Below, one piece after another: positions 11,905 to 23,013 of a DNA stretch of 64,000 bases; the stretch's first letter is position 1, and each line of letters starts with the position of its first letter. The translations under genes were made by a program, and so were the position numbers. This DNA comes from Tieghemiomyces parasiticus (lineage: Eukaryota; Kickxellomycota; Dimargaritomycetes; Dimargaritales; Dimargaritaceae), in assembly GCA_027575765.1 (NCBI GenBank), contig JANBPT010000083.1, forward strand, positions 1 to 64,000, given 5' to 3'. The notes beneath the pieces are model-generated. The model ran no database searches, was not told the DNA's origin, and saw only the letters and a program-made list of their open reading frames with translations.

Positions 11905-12235
11905 TGTTGTGGTTAGCCGCAGCTAATCACTAACTGGTTTTATCAGCGTCGGCCGCCAGAAGACAACAACCAAAGCCACTGGACGCCCAGGCCAAGTTTA
12001 TCAATAACCTTAGTCTCCTTTGATTGCAAAACCGAAAGCCTATTGTCCTTGTCATAACCAGACGTCAGTTAGACGTCCGATAGCCAGTATAAAACGGGCC
12101 CAAGTCGGGCCCTATGAATAAACGACAGCTTTTATTTTGGCCATTATTCATTTCTACATAATCGCGCCAGTTTTCCTTTTATTTTTTTCTCATCACGTCT
12201 TATCTTTTGGGACTCATCATAGTCCGTGCACAACC
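11905..12235 (+). mobile_element. Probable second solo LTR, related architecture
   Basis: It begins TGTTGTGG six bases after copy 1 ends and probably finishes at CACAACC (12229-12235), about 331 bp, close to copy 1's 334 bp. It has TATAAAA near 12089 followed by two GGGCCC blocks and then AATAAA, the same layout as copy 1 with a different sequence. The flanking 4-mers ATCA and CTCA match at three of four positions. The 3' boundary is inferred. Confidence 0.5.
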
Positions 12236-12482
12236 CTCATGTGGTGCTAGGCTCTAGGCGGAGGTCTTCGGTTAGGCCGTACGCGACAACGGTCTGGGCC
12301 CAGCGACAAGGCAGAGAGAAAATGGCAACAGGCGGGATTGTTTACGTTAACGGTGAAATGTAAATAGTATGGGATCGTTCCGAGGTTTAGTTGTTGATAA
12401 AAAAAAGAATAACGCTTTACTAAGATAAATCGAAAAATAGAAAAAAATAGCTGGCGAGCCCTTGCCTAACTGCGCGGGCTAG

Positions 12483-12656
12483 TTTTTATACTGGTGAGCA
12501 GGGAAAGGATCTGCATCCCCCTGCATAAGGCGCGTAACATTAAACCTTAATCCTAGCCTTCCCCACAAAGGGCTTGGCTAGTGTTTTCGCTTTCCCAATG
12601 TTGACGTGCCCGTCAGATACCTTCAAGAGCAAAAGCAGGTGTCGGCACCACAATCA
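12483..12656 (-). mobile_element. LTR-like promoter half (U3), minus orientation
   Basis: Read on the minus strand it starts TGATTGTGGTGCCGACACC at 12656 and reaches TATAAAAACT at 12490-12481, followed by GC-rich inverted arms. Its first bases and its 166-bp spacing to the TATA box match the element ending at 13137, so I read both as the 5' halves of one old LTR family. I could not fix the 3' end. Confidence 0.4.
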
Positions 12657-12921
12657 TGTAAAGCGGACCGATATCTGGAAGTCGGTCCCGCTTGCAAAAG
12701 AACCTCCGAGACAAAGTGGAGAATTCAGGAAGGTGCAGTCGGACCAGGGCTGTCCGAATCTGTAACGCAAAGTTCGATAGGTTAACTATTGACAGAGAAA
12801 ACCTCAAATAAAATCTAGAAACGTTTACCGACAAGCGAGCTTAGGGGAATATTGGTACTAGAATTTACTAACGGAATAGTGCCAACGGATGACACTATGG
12901 GACAGGAATCGGGAATAAGCT

Positions 12922-12953
12922 GCCGGGCCCTATGTTGCATACTTGGGCCCGGC
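12922..12953. repeat. Perfect 9-bp GC inverted repeat (stem-loop)
   Basis: GCCGGGCCC and GGGCCCGGC arms are separated by 14 bases. It lies directly after the TATA box of the minus-strand LTR-like element, where the R region of a transcript would start. It looks like a bacterial terminator, but in this setting an RNA hairpin at the start of an LTR transcript is more likely. Confidence 0.6.
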
Positions 12954-13137
12954 TTTTATACTATGACTATACTAAAGGATTAACGCTAATTGGTGGAGGG
13001 CCTGGCTGGCCCCCCGTCTCTTCCGGGCCTCTCCCAGAGGTCGCCCGGTCTCTTTTCTTTTGTTATTCTTGATGGTTGTATAGGCGCGGCCTATTACAGC
13101 TCCTCAAAGGGATAAGCCGTGCTCGGCTTCACAATCA
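12951..13137 (-). mobile_element. LTR-like promoter half (U3), minus orientation, next to tRNA-Ser
   Basis: On the minus strand it starts TGATTGTGAAGCCGAGCAC at 13137 and reaches TATAAAAGCC at 12960-12951. A perfect 9-bp GC inverted repeat (12922-12930 with 12945-12953) follows the TATA box. Its 5' end is only 6 bp from the tRNA-Ser gene, as expected if integration is steered to RNA polymerase III start sites. The 3' end is not resolved. Confidence 0.4.
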
Positions 13138-13143
13138 TCAGAA

Positions 13144-13225
13144 GTCACTTTGGCGGAGTGGTTAACGCGCTGGCCTGCTAAGCCAGTTCCCTTTGGGAGC
13201 GCAGGTTCGAATCCTGCAGGTGACG
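13144..13225 (+). tRNA. tRNA-Ser (anticodon GCT)
   Basis: The sequence folds as a tRNA. Acceptor arms GTCACTT and AGGTGAC pair, with one G-T pair. The D-arm is followed by anticodon loop CTGCTAA, anticodon GCT, between GGC and GCC. A long variable arm typical of tRNA-Ser follows, then the T-arm GCAGGTTCGAATCCTGC. It is 82 nt with discriminator G and no intron. T-runs after the gene (TTTT near 13232, TTTTTT near 13239) would stop polymerase III. Confidence 0.95.
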
Positions 13226-15362
13226 GATAATATTTTAGTTTTTTACAATGTGAGGACGACAGGGGTTAGCACTGTCCCTCGCCTAATTGAGGCTAGATCA
13301 GTGCCTTGGCTATCCAACTCTCGCTCTAGGATGGACTGATAAGTAAAGGAAGCTTTTCTGCATATCACGCCTTTTTAAGTTTTCCATGTAACCAGTTCAG
13401 CCAATCTGATGTGGGCTAAACCTTGATTAACGCTGCCGATCATTCCTACCACCAGTCTGGTATCACAATAGATGGCAGTGGAACAGAGGCTGGCCAGCTG
13501 GCTCTGGATTTTTTTACCTTTGTGCTTGGGATGGATGGGGAGCAGGGCGAGTATGCACGATACGGTCCACATCTCCCACCCAAGGCTCAGCAATGGGCTT
13601 GTTATCCCGCAAAGTGTAGCTAATGGATCGCCCACCCTTGTCACACTGGATTGGCCCAATGACCAGACCCACTTGGCTCTGTCTGCCGTCGGATGATATC
13701 GTTCCTCGAAGCGAGTGCCGATCTTCCCCATTCCGACTAACTCTCCAACGAATACGCGGCTTGATATGGTCAAGGAGGAGGACAAGATAGGGGAAACGCC
13801 GTTGTTTACAGAGCGGCACGGTGTTGGATGACGGGCCGATGTGCCCGGCTGGCAAATGACTTGATAGGAAAACGAATGGATGTGCAGCAGCGTGCGGCTC
13901 ATCCTACCAGTCGTTCTCGGTAGGCCAAGCAGGGGGCACGACGGGAGGTGCAGAGGAAGCGTGGTGTGAAAAAGTATAGACGGTGGGTGCCCTATTAGGG
14001 CTTTGCCAGCGGAGAAGGCAGCGCTGGGCGTGTTCGTTGACCATAGAGGGTCGTAGTTTGAATTCCCGGCCAGACCCCAACCCGTCCCCCTCTCCTCTTC
14101 GTCGTTACACTTGGGCCCCCGTGATAATGCTTTCGCTACGAAACACGAAGCGATAGGCATGCTGCGCTGTGCCCGTCTGCTTGATGCGGCCACCCTGCCG
14201 GGGCTTAATCGGCGCCAGGCCCCAGCTTGCGCGGGGCGCGCTGAGAGCCACCAACAACGTAGTTAAGCAGATGCAGGGGCAGTGGACTGGTACTGGATAT
14301 AAAGGGACTAAAGTGGCAATGGGGAGGGGAGGGGAGGGGAGAGGAGTGGTAGGTAAATCGATGAATATCACCCCCATCCTGTCCTTGGTGTTGGCAGGTC
14401 CTGCCACCAACGGGCGTCCGGGCCACTGGGCGCAGTCAGCGTTCCGTACGCTGATGATGACCAGGGTGAGTAAGTGGGCGCTAGGGCAGCGGCGAGCTGA
14501 TGTGCGGGCCAAAGTCGGGATTCCGAAGCACCCTGGTCCTTTGGACCACCTCACGCCCCCTCCTCCGATCCTTCTGTGTCGTACCAAGGGCACCCCCCCC
14601 CCTTCCTCCCTTCTCCCTCGTCTGTCGCCACGACGCCCCTCCCTTCCCACACTCCCCCGCCTTCAGCAATTATAAATGTCCAATTCTCCGCAACCAGGCA
14701 GCCCGGACTGTCCCCCCCACTACTTTTGATTGTCAGCCATCTTAGACACTTTTAGTATTTTTAGTGTCCTCCTTAATCCCTACGACTACTATACGCTGCG
14801 TCCCACGGCCCTCGCACTGCTTCCACCTGGTTTTCCTCAGGTTGGTAAAAGCCATCCACTCCGCACTCGCCCTCTGGACCCTCTGTGCCTAGTGCACTCT
14901 GCTTTCGTTGACCTGCCTGTGACGCCTCTACCTTGCCGAGCCTCTGCCTGCCATCGCTGCTGCACGTTTCCTCCCGCATTAGTGAGCCCCTCAGCCACCC
15001 CCTCGCTCTGATTCTGTAAGGGCTACGTTCTGTTGATTCCCCCCTATCTCACACGTAATTACGGTGCCCCTGGTAACCAGCCTTGTTGATCCTGGTCACT
15101 CAGGCATCAACCTTTGTCCCCTGCTATTTACTCCTTTAAGGGTCACTCTCTTCGTGACTTGCCGAAGGTCCGCCACCTGCTTCCCTAACCTTTTAGCTGT
15201 TTATTTACGACTTTCAAAGCTTCCTCTTGCCAACTTTCGACACGTTTTGCTAGGTCGCGGTCCCCGACTGGTTCGCCCGTACTACTCACGCACAGTTACT
15301 CGTTCTCTTCACGCCACCGCTGGTACCACCACACGTACAATTATTTTATTATATTTACAACC
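13226..15362. other. Intergenic, no gene recognised; GH17 promoter at right end
   Basis: A minus-strand frame of 272 codons (13375-14193) and a 113-codon overlapping frame (13514-13855) are open, but neither shows a family signature, so I leave them uncalled; transposon debris is possible. From about 14560 to 15360 the plus strand is strongly pyrimidine-rich, and TTATTTTATTATATTTACAA immediately precedes the GH17 start, so this part is probably its promoter and leader. A GGGGA repeat lies near 14321-14341. Confidence 0.5.
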
Positions 15363-16283
15363 ATGAAGGTCTTCGCCGTCCTCATCGCCTCGCTGCTCCC
15401 GCTGGCCCTGGCCGGTCCCGCCGTACTCAAGACCAGCGCCCTAGCCCCTGCTGTTTTCAATGGCGTCACCTACACCCCTGTGAGCTCCTTCCCGGCCAAC
15501 GTGCCGGAGGACCAAAAGGCCGCCATCGTCGCGGCCGATATGTCCATCGTGAACTTGTCGGTCAACTACCTCCGCCTCTACTCCACGGACGGTAACTGCG
15601 CCGGTTACGCCCTGGATGCCCTGGCCACTCTGAAGTCCAACGTAAAGGTCCACATTGGCCTCTGGGTGGCGGACGGTGAGAGTCGCTATCAACAGGAGCT
15701 GACTACTGCCGTGGCCCTCATTAAGAAGTATCCCGGCCGTGTGGCCAGCCTATCCGTCGGTAACGAGGCCATCTTCCACACACACCTGCCCATCGGTACC
15801 CTGATTGGCTACATCAACGCTCTTAAGGCCAACCCTGCCGTGAAGGCCGCCAATATCCCCGTGGGTACCTTCGACATTACCCCGTCGTTTGTTTCGAACC
15901 CCTCACTCGTCGCTGCCGTGGACTTCATCGGTATCAACATCCAGCCCGACTACAGTAATGTCCCCGCTGGCTCTCCTGGGTCCGCCTACGCCGAGAACTT
16001 TATATCCCAATTCCAAGCCTTCCAGAAGGAACCCGTCATTGCCGAGGCCAAGAAGCCCATCATTGTGGGCGAGGTTGGCCACGCCACCAATGACCTCAAC
16101 GCCTTCACCAACTTTTTCCAATCCACCGTTTGCCTCGCCGCCAAGCACAAAATCAACTACAACTACTTTGAGTTCCGCAACGCCATGTGGAAGTCTGTTG
16201 TCGACGATAAGGCCAATGTGCAGACCTTCGGTATTCTTACCCCCGATACGGTATCCAAGGTCCGTGCCGCCATCGTTTGCTAA
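15363..16283 (+). CDS. Secreted GH17 beta-1,3-glucanase/glucanosyltransferase-like protein
   Basis: Family GH17 enzymes (Bgl2/Scw type) cut or re-join beta-1,3-glucan in the fungal cell wall. The 306-residue intronless product starts with a clear signal peptide (MKVFAVLIASLLPLALA). The fold's marker strands are visible: FNGVTYTP near 32, NYLRLYS near 68, then SVGNEAIF with the proton donor E135, INIQPDYS near 191, and IIVGEVGH with the nucleophile E237, followed by FEFRNAMWK near 270. Both catalytic glutamates are present, so the enzyme should be active. There is no GPI-anchor tail, so it is probably released into or held in the wall. It converges on TERT, with 366 bp between stop codons. Confidence 0.92.
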   Translation: MKVFAVLIASLLPLALAGPAVLKTSALAPAVFNGVTYTPVSSFPANVPEDQKAAIVAADMSIVNLSVNYLRLYSTDGNCAGYALDALATLKSNVKVHIGLWVADGESRYQQELTTAVALIKKYPGRVASLSVGNEAIFHTHLPIGTLIGYINALKANPAVKAANIPVGTFDITPSFVSNPSLVAAVDFIGINIQPDYSNVPAGSPGSAYAENFISQFQAFQKEPVIAEAKKPIIVGEVGHATNDLNAFTNFFQSTVCLAAKHKINYNYFEFRNAMWKSVVDDKANVQTFGILTPDTVSKVRAAIVC

Positions 16284-16649
16284 CCTTCCCAGGCCCACCT
16301 GGTACGCAACCTGACGCTTTTCATTCGATCTACCACATCATTCGCGCCCATCCTATACTAGTCCCCCCCATCCTCGCTTCTATTCTCTACCAACCGTATC
16401 CCACCCAGTACCTTAATTAAACCGGCCCTGCCCATTTAAAGTGACCATTTTTTCGTATCTGTCGAGATTTTTTTACGATCAAACTCACCAAACTTCCTGG
16501 GGATCTCATTAGCACGCTATTAGCGACTCACGTCCCCTCAACCCATTTATCATTGCTTAAAGTGGTAGAGTTAAAATATGACATTTGGGGGTATCTAGCG
16601 CACTAGCCAGCATCAGCAACGACTGCAGGTGGAGGGCAGCGGGTGCTCA
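16284..16649. other. Convergent 3' region, GH17 / TERT
   Basis: Both genes end facing each other. TTAATTAAA near 16413 could serve polyadenylation of the GH17 transcript. No gene is seen. Confidence 0.6.
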
Positions 16650-19600
16650 TTACAATTTGATGGCGGATAATGCTTTTTGATCACATCCTCTGACGATCGC
16701 GTACAGTTCGCCTCGTTGCTTGGGCTTAATGGGCAGGGTGGTCAGCTGGCTCCGCAATAGGCGGATCGTCACTCGGTGCTGGGGCTGTCGTCCAGCGAGG
16801 GTTCGGCTAAAAGCATGGTAGCCGAGCCTGGTTGGCCGAGTGAACGCAGTGGAGCGAGTACGGAGGGATGGGAGGGGGGCATGTCAGAAGGCGAGAGCGG
16901 TCACATTTACGCGCAGCCCACGGGGTGAGTTACCAGCGAAGGAGGCTAGGAAGGGCAAACAGTGCTGGGGACCATAGGGGATAAACCTGCCAACATTGAA
17001 GCACTTCTGAACCTTTACATGCCCTCCCCTCCTTCTACAATTGTACTTACCACTGGTGGTGCATTAGCGAGAGCCTCGTCGGGTTCCCGGCCTGGCCCCG
17101 GGCCTGGAGCTGCCGCCGATGGTACCGGTTGATATACCGAGCAGTCTCATCAACGCACTGGCCCACCAGATCGGCGAGCCAGGACGCGGTGGGAACCGGT
17201 CGGGGCAATTTACGAAGCAAAGCACAGAAGCGAAGGGCATTGAGTACAAAGTTCTCATACACGTTGATCAGCACGCTGCGCGGCGTTAGCAGGTCGAGGC
17301 TGAGTCGGAGGTCGTCGAGACGCCCGTAGATGAGCAGGCGGAGTTTGCCGGCCAGGGCTTGGGCGCTGTTCAACTGGCACGGGAGGGTCACCGTATCGCG
17401 CAGGCGATGGTCATGGTAGCGAGTATAGTCCGTATGGACGTCGAGAGTGACCGGATCGATGCGGAGGCCGCACCAGGGGAATCCTTCATATTGTCTACCG
17501 TCACCGATGTCAACACGGTGGGCGGGTCCCAAGTCCGCACTGAGACCCACGTCGAAGTTGGTCAGCGTCTTGTGCGGGTTGAATTGGCACCCAAAGTCGG
17601 GAAACTGAGCGCACACGCGGTGGTAAAATCGCTGCGCCTGAGCGCGATCTGGGGTAATCAGGAGGAAATCGTCCGTCAGGCGTAGGAGCAGGGCCGGGGC
17701 GGTATGAAATTCGGCCAAGTGACGGGTCTCCAAGGCGCTCAGGAACAGGTTACACAGAAAGGAAGACACCACAGAACCCTGCGGGATTCCGACCACCTGG
17801 CGGTAGAACCGACGGTCGCCCACGCGGATGAGGTTGTCGCTGATGTGTTCCCGAATTAGACCCAGCAAGTCATCACGTAGATGGTAACCGTGGACCACAT
17901 CGTCGACGTAGACGGCAGAATTTTGGGTGCGCCGAGCCTGTGCCGCGGCAAAGACCGGGAACGGTAGGAAGGTGTCCCCATCCGAGCCGACCTGCAGATA
18001 CCGGGCACGTGGACCCCTAGCCGTGTCACCGATCCGACGGTACGTACGCACCAGGTATTCATCATCACCCAGAAGGTCGTCCAGGAGCTCGAGGAGGCGG
18101 GTCTGCGGGATGTGGTCGAAGGCGCGGTGCACGTCCGTTTTAACCATGTAAAAGAAGCCAGGGGTGTCTGATGAAACCAACTCGTTTAGCGGGAGGCCAA
18201 ACCTGCGCTTGTATGCTAGTAGACGGGTATAGACCTCAGACATGCCAAACACGGAACTGGCGAACATCTCCGGACGCCGTTCCCGTTCGTAGAGGAGGAC
18301 GCGGAAGACTTCGCGCAGGTCGAAATTAATACTACGTTCCGATATGACCGATCTAATATCCGTCGATCCCGCACCGAGCGGGGCAACCAGCCGCACGTTC
18401 CGGGCGCTGTAGTTAGTAATGAGGCGTAGGCCGTTGCGCTTGGGCATGAGCCGTAAGCTGGCGCACCCGAGTTTGCGGCGAGCAAACGTGGCTACCAGCT
18501 GATTGGTGGGGACCGTGCGGTACATGTGGTCGAGGGTGGCGCGCAAGGTCGGGTGGGTGAGCCGGCGCCATGTATCATGGCGATAGTATAGGAGGTGCAG
18601 CCGGGTCTCGGCGCTCTCGGTAACATAAAAGAACCCCTGGACTAGCGGAATGACCAGGCCTTCAATGAGCCACCAGAGGAATGATAACACCAACTCCTGG
18701 GCCTTCCGTAGCGCACTGACACGATGCGCTCTGGGCAGGCGGGTCGACCTTGGGCTGAACAGGGCCCAGTGGAAGTCTTCCACGCGGAGCCCACTGAGGA
18801 GGTCTGACATGGTAAACACGTCGCCCAGAGGCGCGCTTATGAAGCGGCTTATGAATCGGCATATCGCACGACGGTTGGCCGGTGAACCCCACAGTGGCTG
18901 GGGAACGATAGAGTGAAGCACGGTATGTAGGAAAAAGGTGACTCTGTGGTGGTTGCACCGATGGCTCAGAAAGTCGATGGCCGGTGGAGTGGGGGGTTTG
19001 GGCGAAATACCAGCTACGCCCTTGTCTGCGCCGGAGCGGATTTTGGGGTTAGGACCCACACCGGACGCAGTTGGGTTCGGAGACCGCTCTATTAGTCGGG
19101 TGGTGGTGGAAGTCAGGTCAGCCGTATTCGATATCCGCTGGATGGACACTGGCAGATCAGGCACCCGGGCGGGACAGGCCGAACACTTTGGCTGTGCGCT
19201 CGACACTGAACACCACCGCGCGAGTATCGCATAAAGGTTGCACCGCTGGTACTTGGCGAACAGACGTCGAGCCAAGGGACGTAACCGCCGCAGCCGCCAG
19301 TGAGATTTTCGACGAGTGTCAGCGGGACCGTGACCCTGCAAAGACGCGACGACGGTGCCGGTAGGGACCCTTGGAAGGAATGCCGCTTTGGATTGGAACT
19401 CCGCCGGCTTGCTGGTCGCGATCAGCTTGGCGGCCTCCCGACCTCGGCGTCGGCGGCGGGCCATACGGGAGAGGGTAGGCGGTGGCTTGTTTGGGTCGCA
19501 TGTGGCGTTTACGTGAGGGGTCCAAGCCCCCCAAGCCGTGGTTTCACCGCTCATAGTAGCAGGTAATGATGCACGACCGCCACGTACGACTGGAGAGGTG

Positions 19601-20916
19601 GTATGTGCAAGAGTGCCATCCTCCCTACTAGTCGACTCGGACCTAGAGTGTACTGGCGGGGGTACCGCAGGCGCCGGGGTTGCAAAGCGCGAACCAAATA
19701 TGGTTCGGATAGCTCGCCCAATACAAGGTCCGGTGGGATTGGTCCCGACCTGATTGAGGAGGTGGTTGGGGTCCAGCCGTAGATATGATGTGCCTTTCGG
19801 CCGCCGTCCCGGTTGGTGGTGGAGGATCGCCCAGCGACTGAAAACCAGTGTATTGACCGGAACGAGCCGACCCGGGGCTTCTCGACTGGGTTGTGCGTAT
19901 GTGACTGGTACCGAAGGGGATGTGGAGGTCGTCAGTAAGGCTGGTACCTTCGACTGTTCCGGTGGGTCGGAATGGGCTCGCCGGAGACGGGCAGGACGGA
20001 TAGAGAGGTTGCCGTCGGTCCGTTTACGCTTTATACCTGTACGAGGAGGCGGCCTGACCAGGACGGACTGGTCCGTTTTTTTCCGCGTATGGTTATGAGG
20101 GCCTCCTGCTACCATACGGTCAGGTGATGGGGTTTTGGGTAATGGGGCGAATATCACGTTCGTTGATGGTGGTACCCCCGTAACCTGGCACCACGACCCA
20201 TGCTCAAGGTACAGAAACAGGTTGGTTTTGGTGAGCAGGTGAATCATGGCTTGTTCGCCGATCCGGCCGAGGAGTTGCTGCCATGGTCGGGTCTTGACAA
20301 AATTGACCAGCGTGTTGGGGAAATAGGCCTCTACAGCAGGGAGATTCCGGAGGGATGCCACTGAGTAGTCCCCGCTTTCTCGGTGACCAGCGGTGAGCAC
20401 GTTGATCGGAGCTCGGGGGCGGTGCTTGGCTGCCACGAACTTGTTCGCTGTTGCTGAGCGATTGAAACGCCGGGTTGAAACGGTGGTAGTTTGGTATATC
20501 GGCGGTGGTGACCGTGGTGGTATTCCGTTGGCCCCACTGCGTGCGGGTAGTAGCGAAGCGGAGGCTTGGGCCTGGAGAAGGACGCCGATACAGTGTAAAA
20601 CCACGTCGGTTTGACTACGGTCGGTCGTCAATTCTTCCATGCTTATTCGCTGGGGCGGTGGTAGTTGGTGAACGGCCACGTAAATATCGTCGAGGATCCG
20701 GCGGTATTCAGGAGGATCGACTCCCAGGTGGTTGCCCAAACAGAGCGGTTCTGCGGAGGGGCAAGCCCCCCATTTATCGCTGACGGAGCCGGCGCCCATC
20801 GGGCGTGGTTTCACCAAGAAGGTACGCTCGAGGTAAGCACGGACAGACAAGACGTGTGGGTACAGTTTGCGTAGGACGCGGGTCTGGGCCGTCTGATGGG
20901 ACTGGGAGGTCGCCAT
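16650..20916 (-). CDS. TERT: Telomerase reverse transcriptase
   Basis: TERT copies the telomerase RNA template onto chromosome ends. Exon 1 is 20916-17051. It ends ...HHQ+TG at donor GTAAGTAC, a 223-bp intron follows, and exon 2 is 16827-16650. Together they make 4,044 nt and 1,347 residues. The N-terminal (TEN) region includes LLGRIGEQAMIHLLTKTNLF at 215-234. A basic disordered linker covers about 260-540. The RNA-binding domain includes VPQPLWGSPANRR (671-683) and motif T, GFFYVTESAETRLHLLYYR (761-779). The RT domain has RLMPKRNGLRLITNYSARN (822-840), motif A MVKTDVHRAFDHIP with D928, GIPQGSVVSSFLCNLFLSAL (B'), motif C LRLTDDFLLIT with D1082 and D1083, and WCGLRID (D/E). Exon 2 supplies the end of the thumb, LGYHAFSRTLAG...QHRVTIRLL, which matches the human C terminus. 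All three catalytic aspartates are present. Confidence 0.96.
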
Positions 20917-21623
20917 GGTAGCCTATAGGATCCGATGCCGCCAGCCAGCGAGGGGTGGCGGGGAATGAAAGCGATAGGTGACAGATGGCCCTTCCACTTT
21001 GGTTACGCTAATGAGGAATTGGAAGCTACGCCATGGAGTTGGGCGAATCCCCAGTTCGACCAGACTTCCGCGCTTCGGGCACCCTTTGGAATCTGCGCCA
21101 TCGGCACAGCCGGTCTGGCCTTAAATGGAAGCCGTCATGGCGACCGATACGTCGCACCGCAGGACCTTTTTGCCTGTTGCCATGGAGGTGCAGTTATTCG
21201 TTATTTACGTTCTGCGTCGTGACCGCGGGAAGCTTAGTGGAACTATGCCAGTCAAGGATAGTCGGCCGCCTCTCCCCTTGCCCCACATGCTTGCGGGCGG
21301 GATGGTTGATGGCAGGGCTACGTCGGCCTTGGCCCCCCTACTGCCCTCACACAAGCGTTCAGCCCTTTCGATTATCTGACGACATCAAGGCAGGTGGGCT
21401 GGGGGTACAAGGCATACGCCGGAATGAGAGTCATACCCATGAGCAGTCATGCCCTTGGCCTCGCCTAACGTTACCCCTTGCTCGCTTCGAGAGCCGTCAC
21501 ACGCTCCCAGTGCCCAACCATCTGCCCCGTAACTTTTCATTTGTCTGTTCCTAGACTCCATTTACTTTGGAACTAAATACCTTCCGCCTACTCTCGCGGC
21601 TAACCCTTCGCTACTCAATCACC
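20917..21623. promoter_or_regulatory. Divergent intergenic region, TERT / cysteine synthase
   Basis: 707 bp between two outward-facing start codons, so it holds both promoters. The cysteine synthase side is pyrimidine-rich. I see no clear TATA box. Confidence 0.5.
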
Positions 21624-23013
21624 ATGCTCACCATCGCCACCCGCTGTACGTCTGGTCTGTTATCGCGCGTTACGCGGCGCTGGCTCTCGAGCGATAAGGT
21701 ACGCTCACGCTCACCCCAACTTGCAATTGGACCTTGACGGGCGACACGGGTCAACCTTCTCCTGAAAAGGCGCTTGCTAACTAGCCAAACACTTTGTATT
21801 GCACCAACTTGACCCTTTCTTTGTACCCAGTCTGTTAACGGATTTGTGGGTGCTATCGGTAACACGCCTCTGGTAAGTACACTGCACCCGCCGTTAAATC
21901 GGCCTCGTTACTCGGTTTGTCACTCTCATCCTGGGCGACCCGCTAGCCAATGGAAGACATGCAGGCGCTGGGACACTGTCAGACACACGGCTCACCTTAA
22001 TGCCCCCACTGGCTCCATATCCTGATTGCACGCCCCAGATGTACATCAAGTCGCTCAGCAAAGCAACTAACTGTCGTATCCTAGGCAAGGCCGAGTTCAT
22101 GAACCCAGGTGGATCCGTCAAGGACCGGGCGGCACTCTACGTCGTCAAGGACGCCGAGGAACGTGGCCTACTCAAACCCGGTGGTACGGTGGTGGAGGGC
22201 ACGGCGGGCAACACAGGGATCGGGCTCGCGCACGTGTGCCGGGCCAAGGGCTACCGCTGCGTCATCTTTATGCCCAACACCCAGAGTCAGGAGAAGATTG
22301 ACCTCCTCCGCATGTTGGGCGCTGAGGTGTACCCCGTGCCAGCGGTGCCCTATGACAACCCGGCCAATTATAACCACCAGGCCCAGCGGTTCGCTGCGGA
22401 CCTGCCCAACGCGGTGTGGACCAACCAGTTCGACAACCGCGCCAACCGTCGGGCCCACTTGGAAACCACAGGTCCGGAGATTTGGGACCAGACTGGTGGC
22501 CGCCTCGATGCTTTCACCTGTGCCACCGGTACCGGTGGGACCCTGGCAGGTGTCGCGCGTTACCTCAAGACCCGTGACCCGCGTGTCCGCATCTTCCTCG
22601 CCGACCCACCGGGCTCAGTGCTGCACAGCTACATCCAGAGTGGCGGCCAACTCGCCGAGCGCCAGGGAGGTTCCATCACCGAAGGGATCGGCCAAGGCCG
22701 GGTGACTAATAACCTCAAACCCGACCTGGAACTAATCGATGACTCGGTACACATATCCGACGAAAAAACCATCGCTACATTGTACCGCTTGCTCGACGAG
22801 GAGGGAATCTACATCGGTGCGTCGTCCGCCCTGAACGTTGTAGCCGCCGTGGAGGTAGCCAAAAAACTGGGACCCAACCATACCATCGTCACTATCCTGT
22901 GCGACGGCGCCTACCGCTACCAGTCCCGCCTCTTCAGCCGGAAGTGGCTCGAAAGCAAGCAACTGGTGGAGGCCATCCCTGAGCATCTGCGCAAGTACAT
23001 TGTGCTACCCTAG
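21624..23013 (+). CDS. Cysteine synthase-like PLP enzyme, probably mitochondrial
   Basis: Enzymes of this fold-type II PLP family make cysteine from O-acetylserine and sulfide. Three exons (21624-21698, 21831-21872, 22039-23013), all in phase 0, give 363 residues. Joining them builds the family motif VGAIGNTPL from exon 2 onto [25 protein letters not shown] of exon 3. The Lys of GGSVKDR (K67) forms the PLP aldimine, GTAGNTGIG is the substrate loop and [10 protein letters not shown] binds the cofactor phosphate. The first 25 residues ([19 protein letters not shown]) are Arg-rich and lack acids, like a mitochondrial presequence. A cystathionine beta-synthase role is less likely, since no CBS-domain tail is present. 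It converges on RPT6, 343 bp apart. Confidence 0.9.

Noticed and set aside
12922..12960. GC stem followed by TTTT, like a bacterial rho-independent terminator
   Set aside because: The DNA is eukaryotic nuclear; the stem sits just downstream of a minus-strand TATA box in an LTR-like element, which explains it better.
13375..14193. Minus-strand frame of 272 codons and an overlapping 113-codon frame
   Set aside because: Neither translation shows a recognisable domain and both lack clear starts; could be degenerate transposon sequence, but I cannot support it.
17047..17053. TAA at the end of the long TERT frame as the true stop
   Set aside because: The stop overlaps a perfect GTAAGT donor and splicing to 16827 restores a conserved C-terminal segment matching other TERTs in the right frame.
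21598..21610. CTAACCCTT next to the cysteine synthase start, like a telomerase RNA template for TTAGGG repeats
   Set aside because: It lies in a leader of a protein gene, is only nine bases, and no pseudoknot or conserved telomerase RNA element is visible around it.
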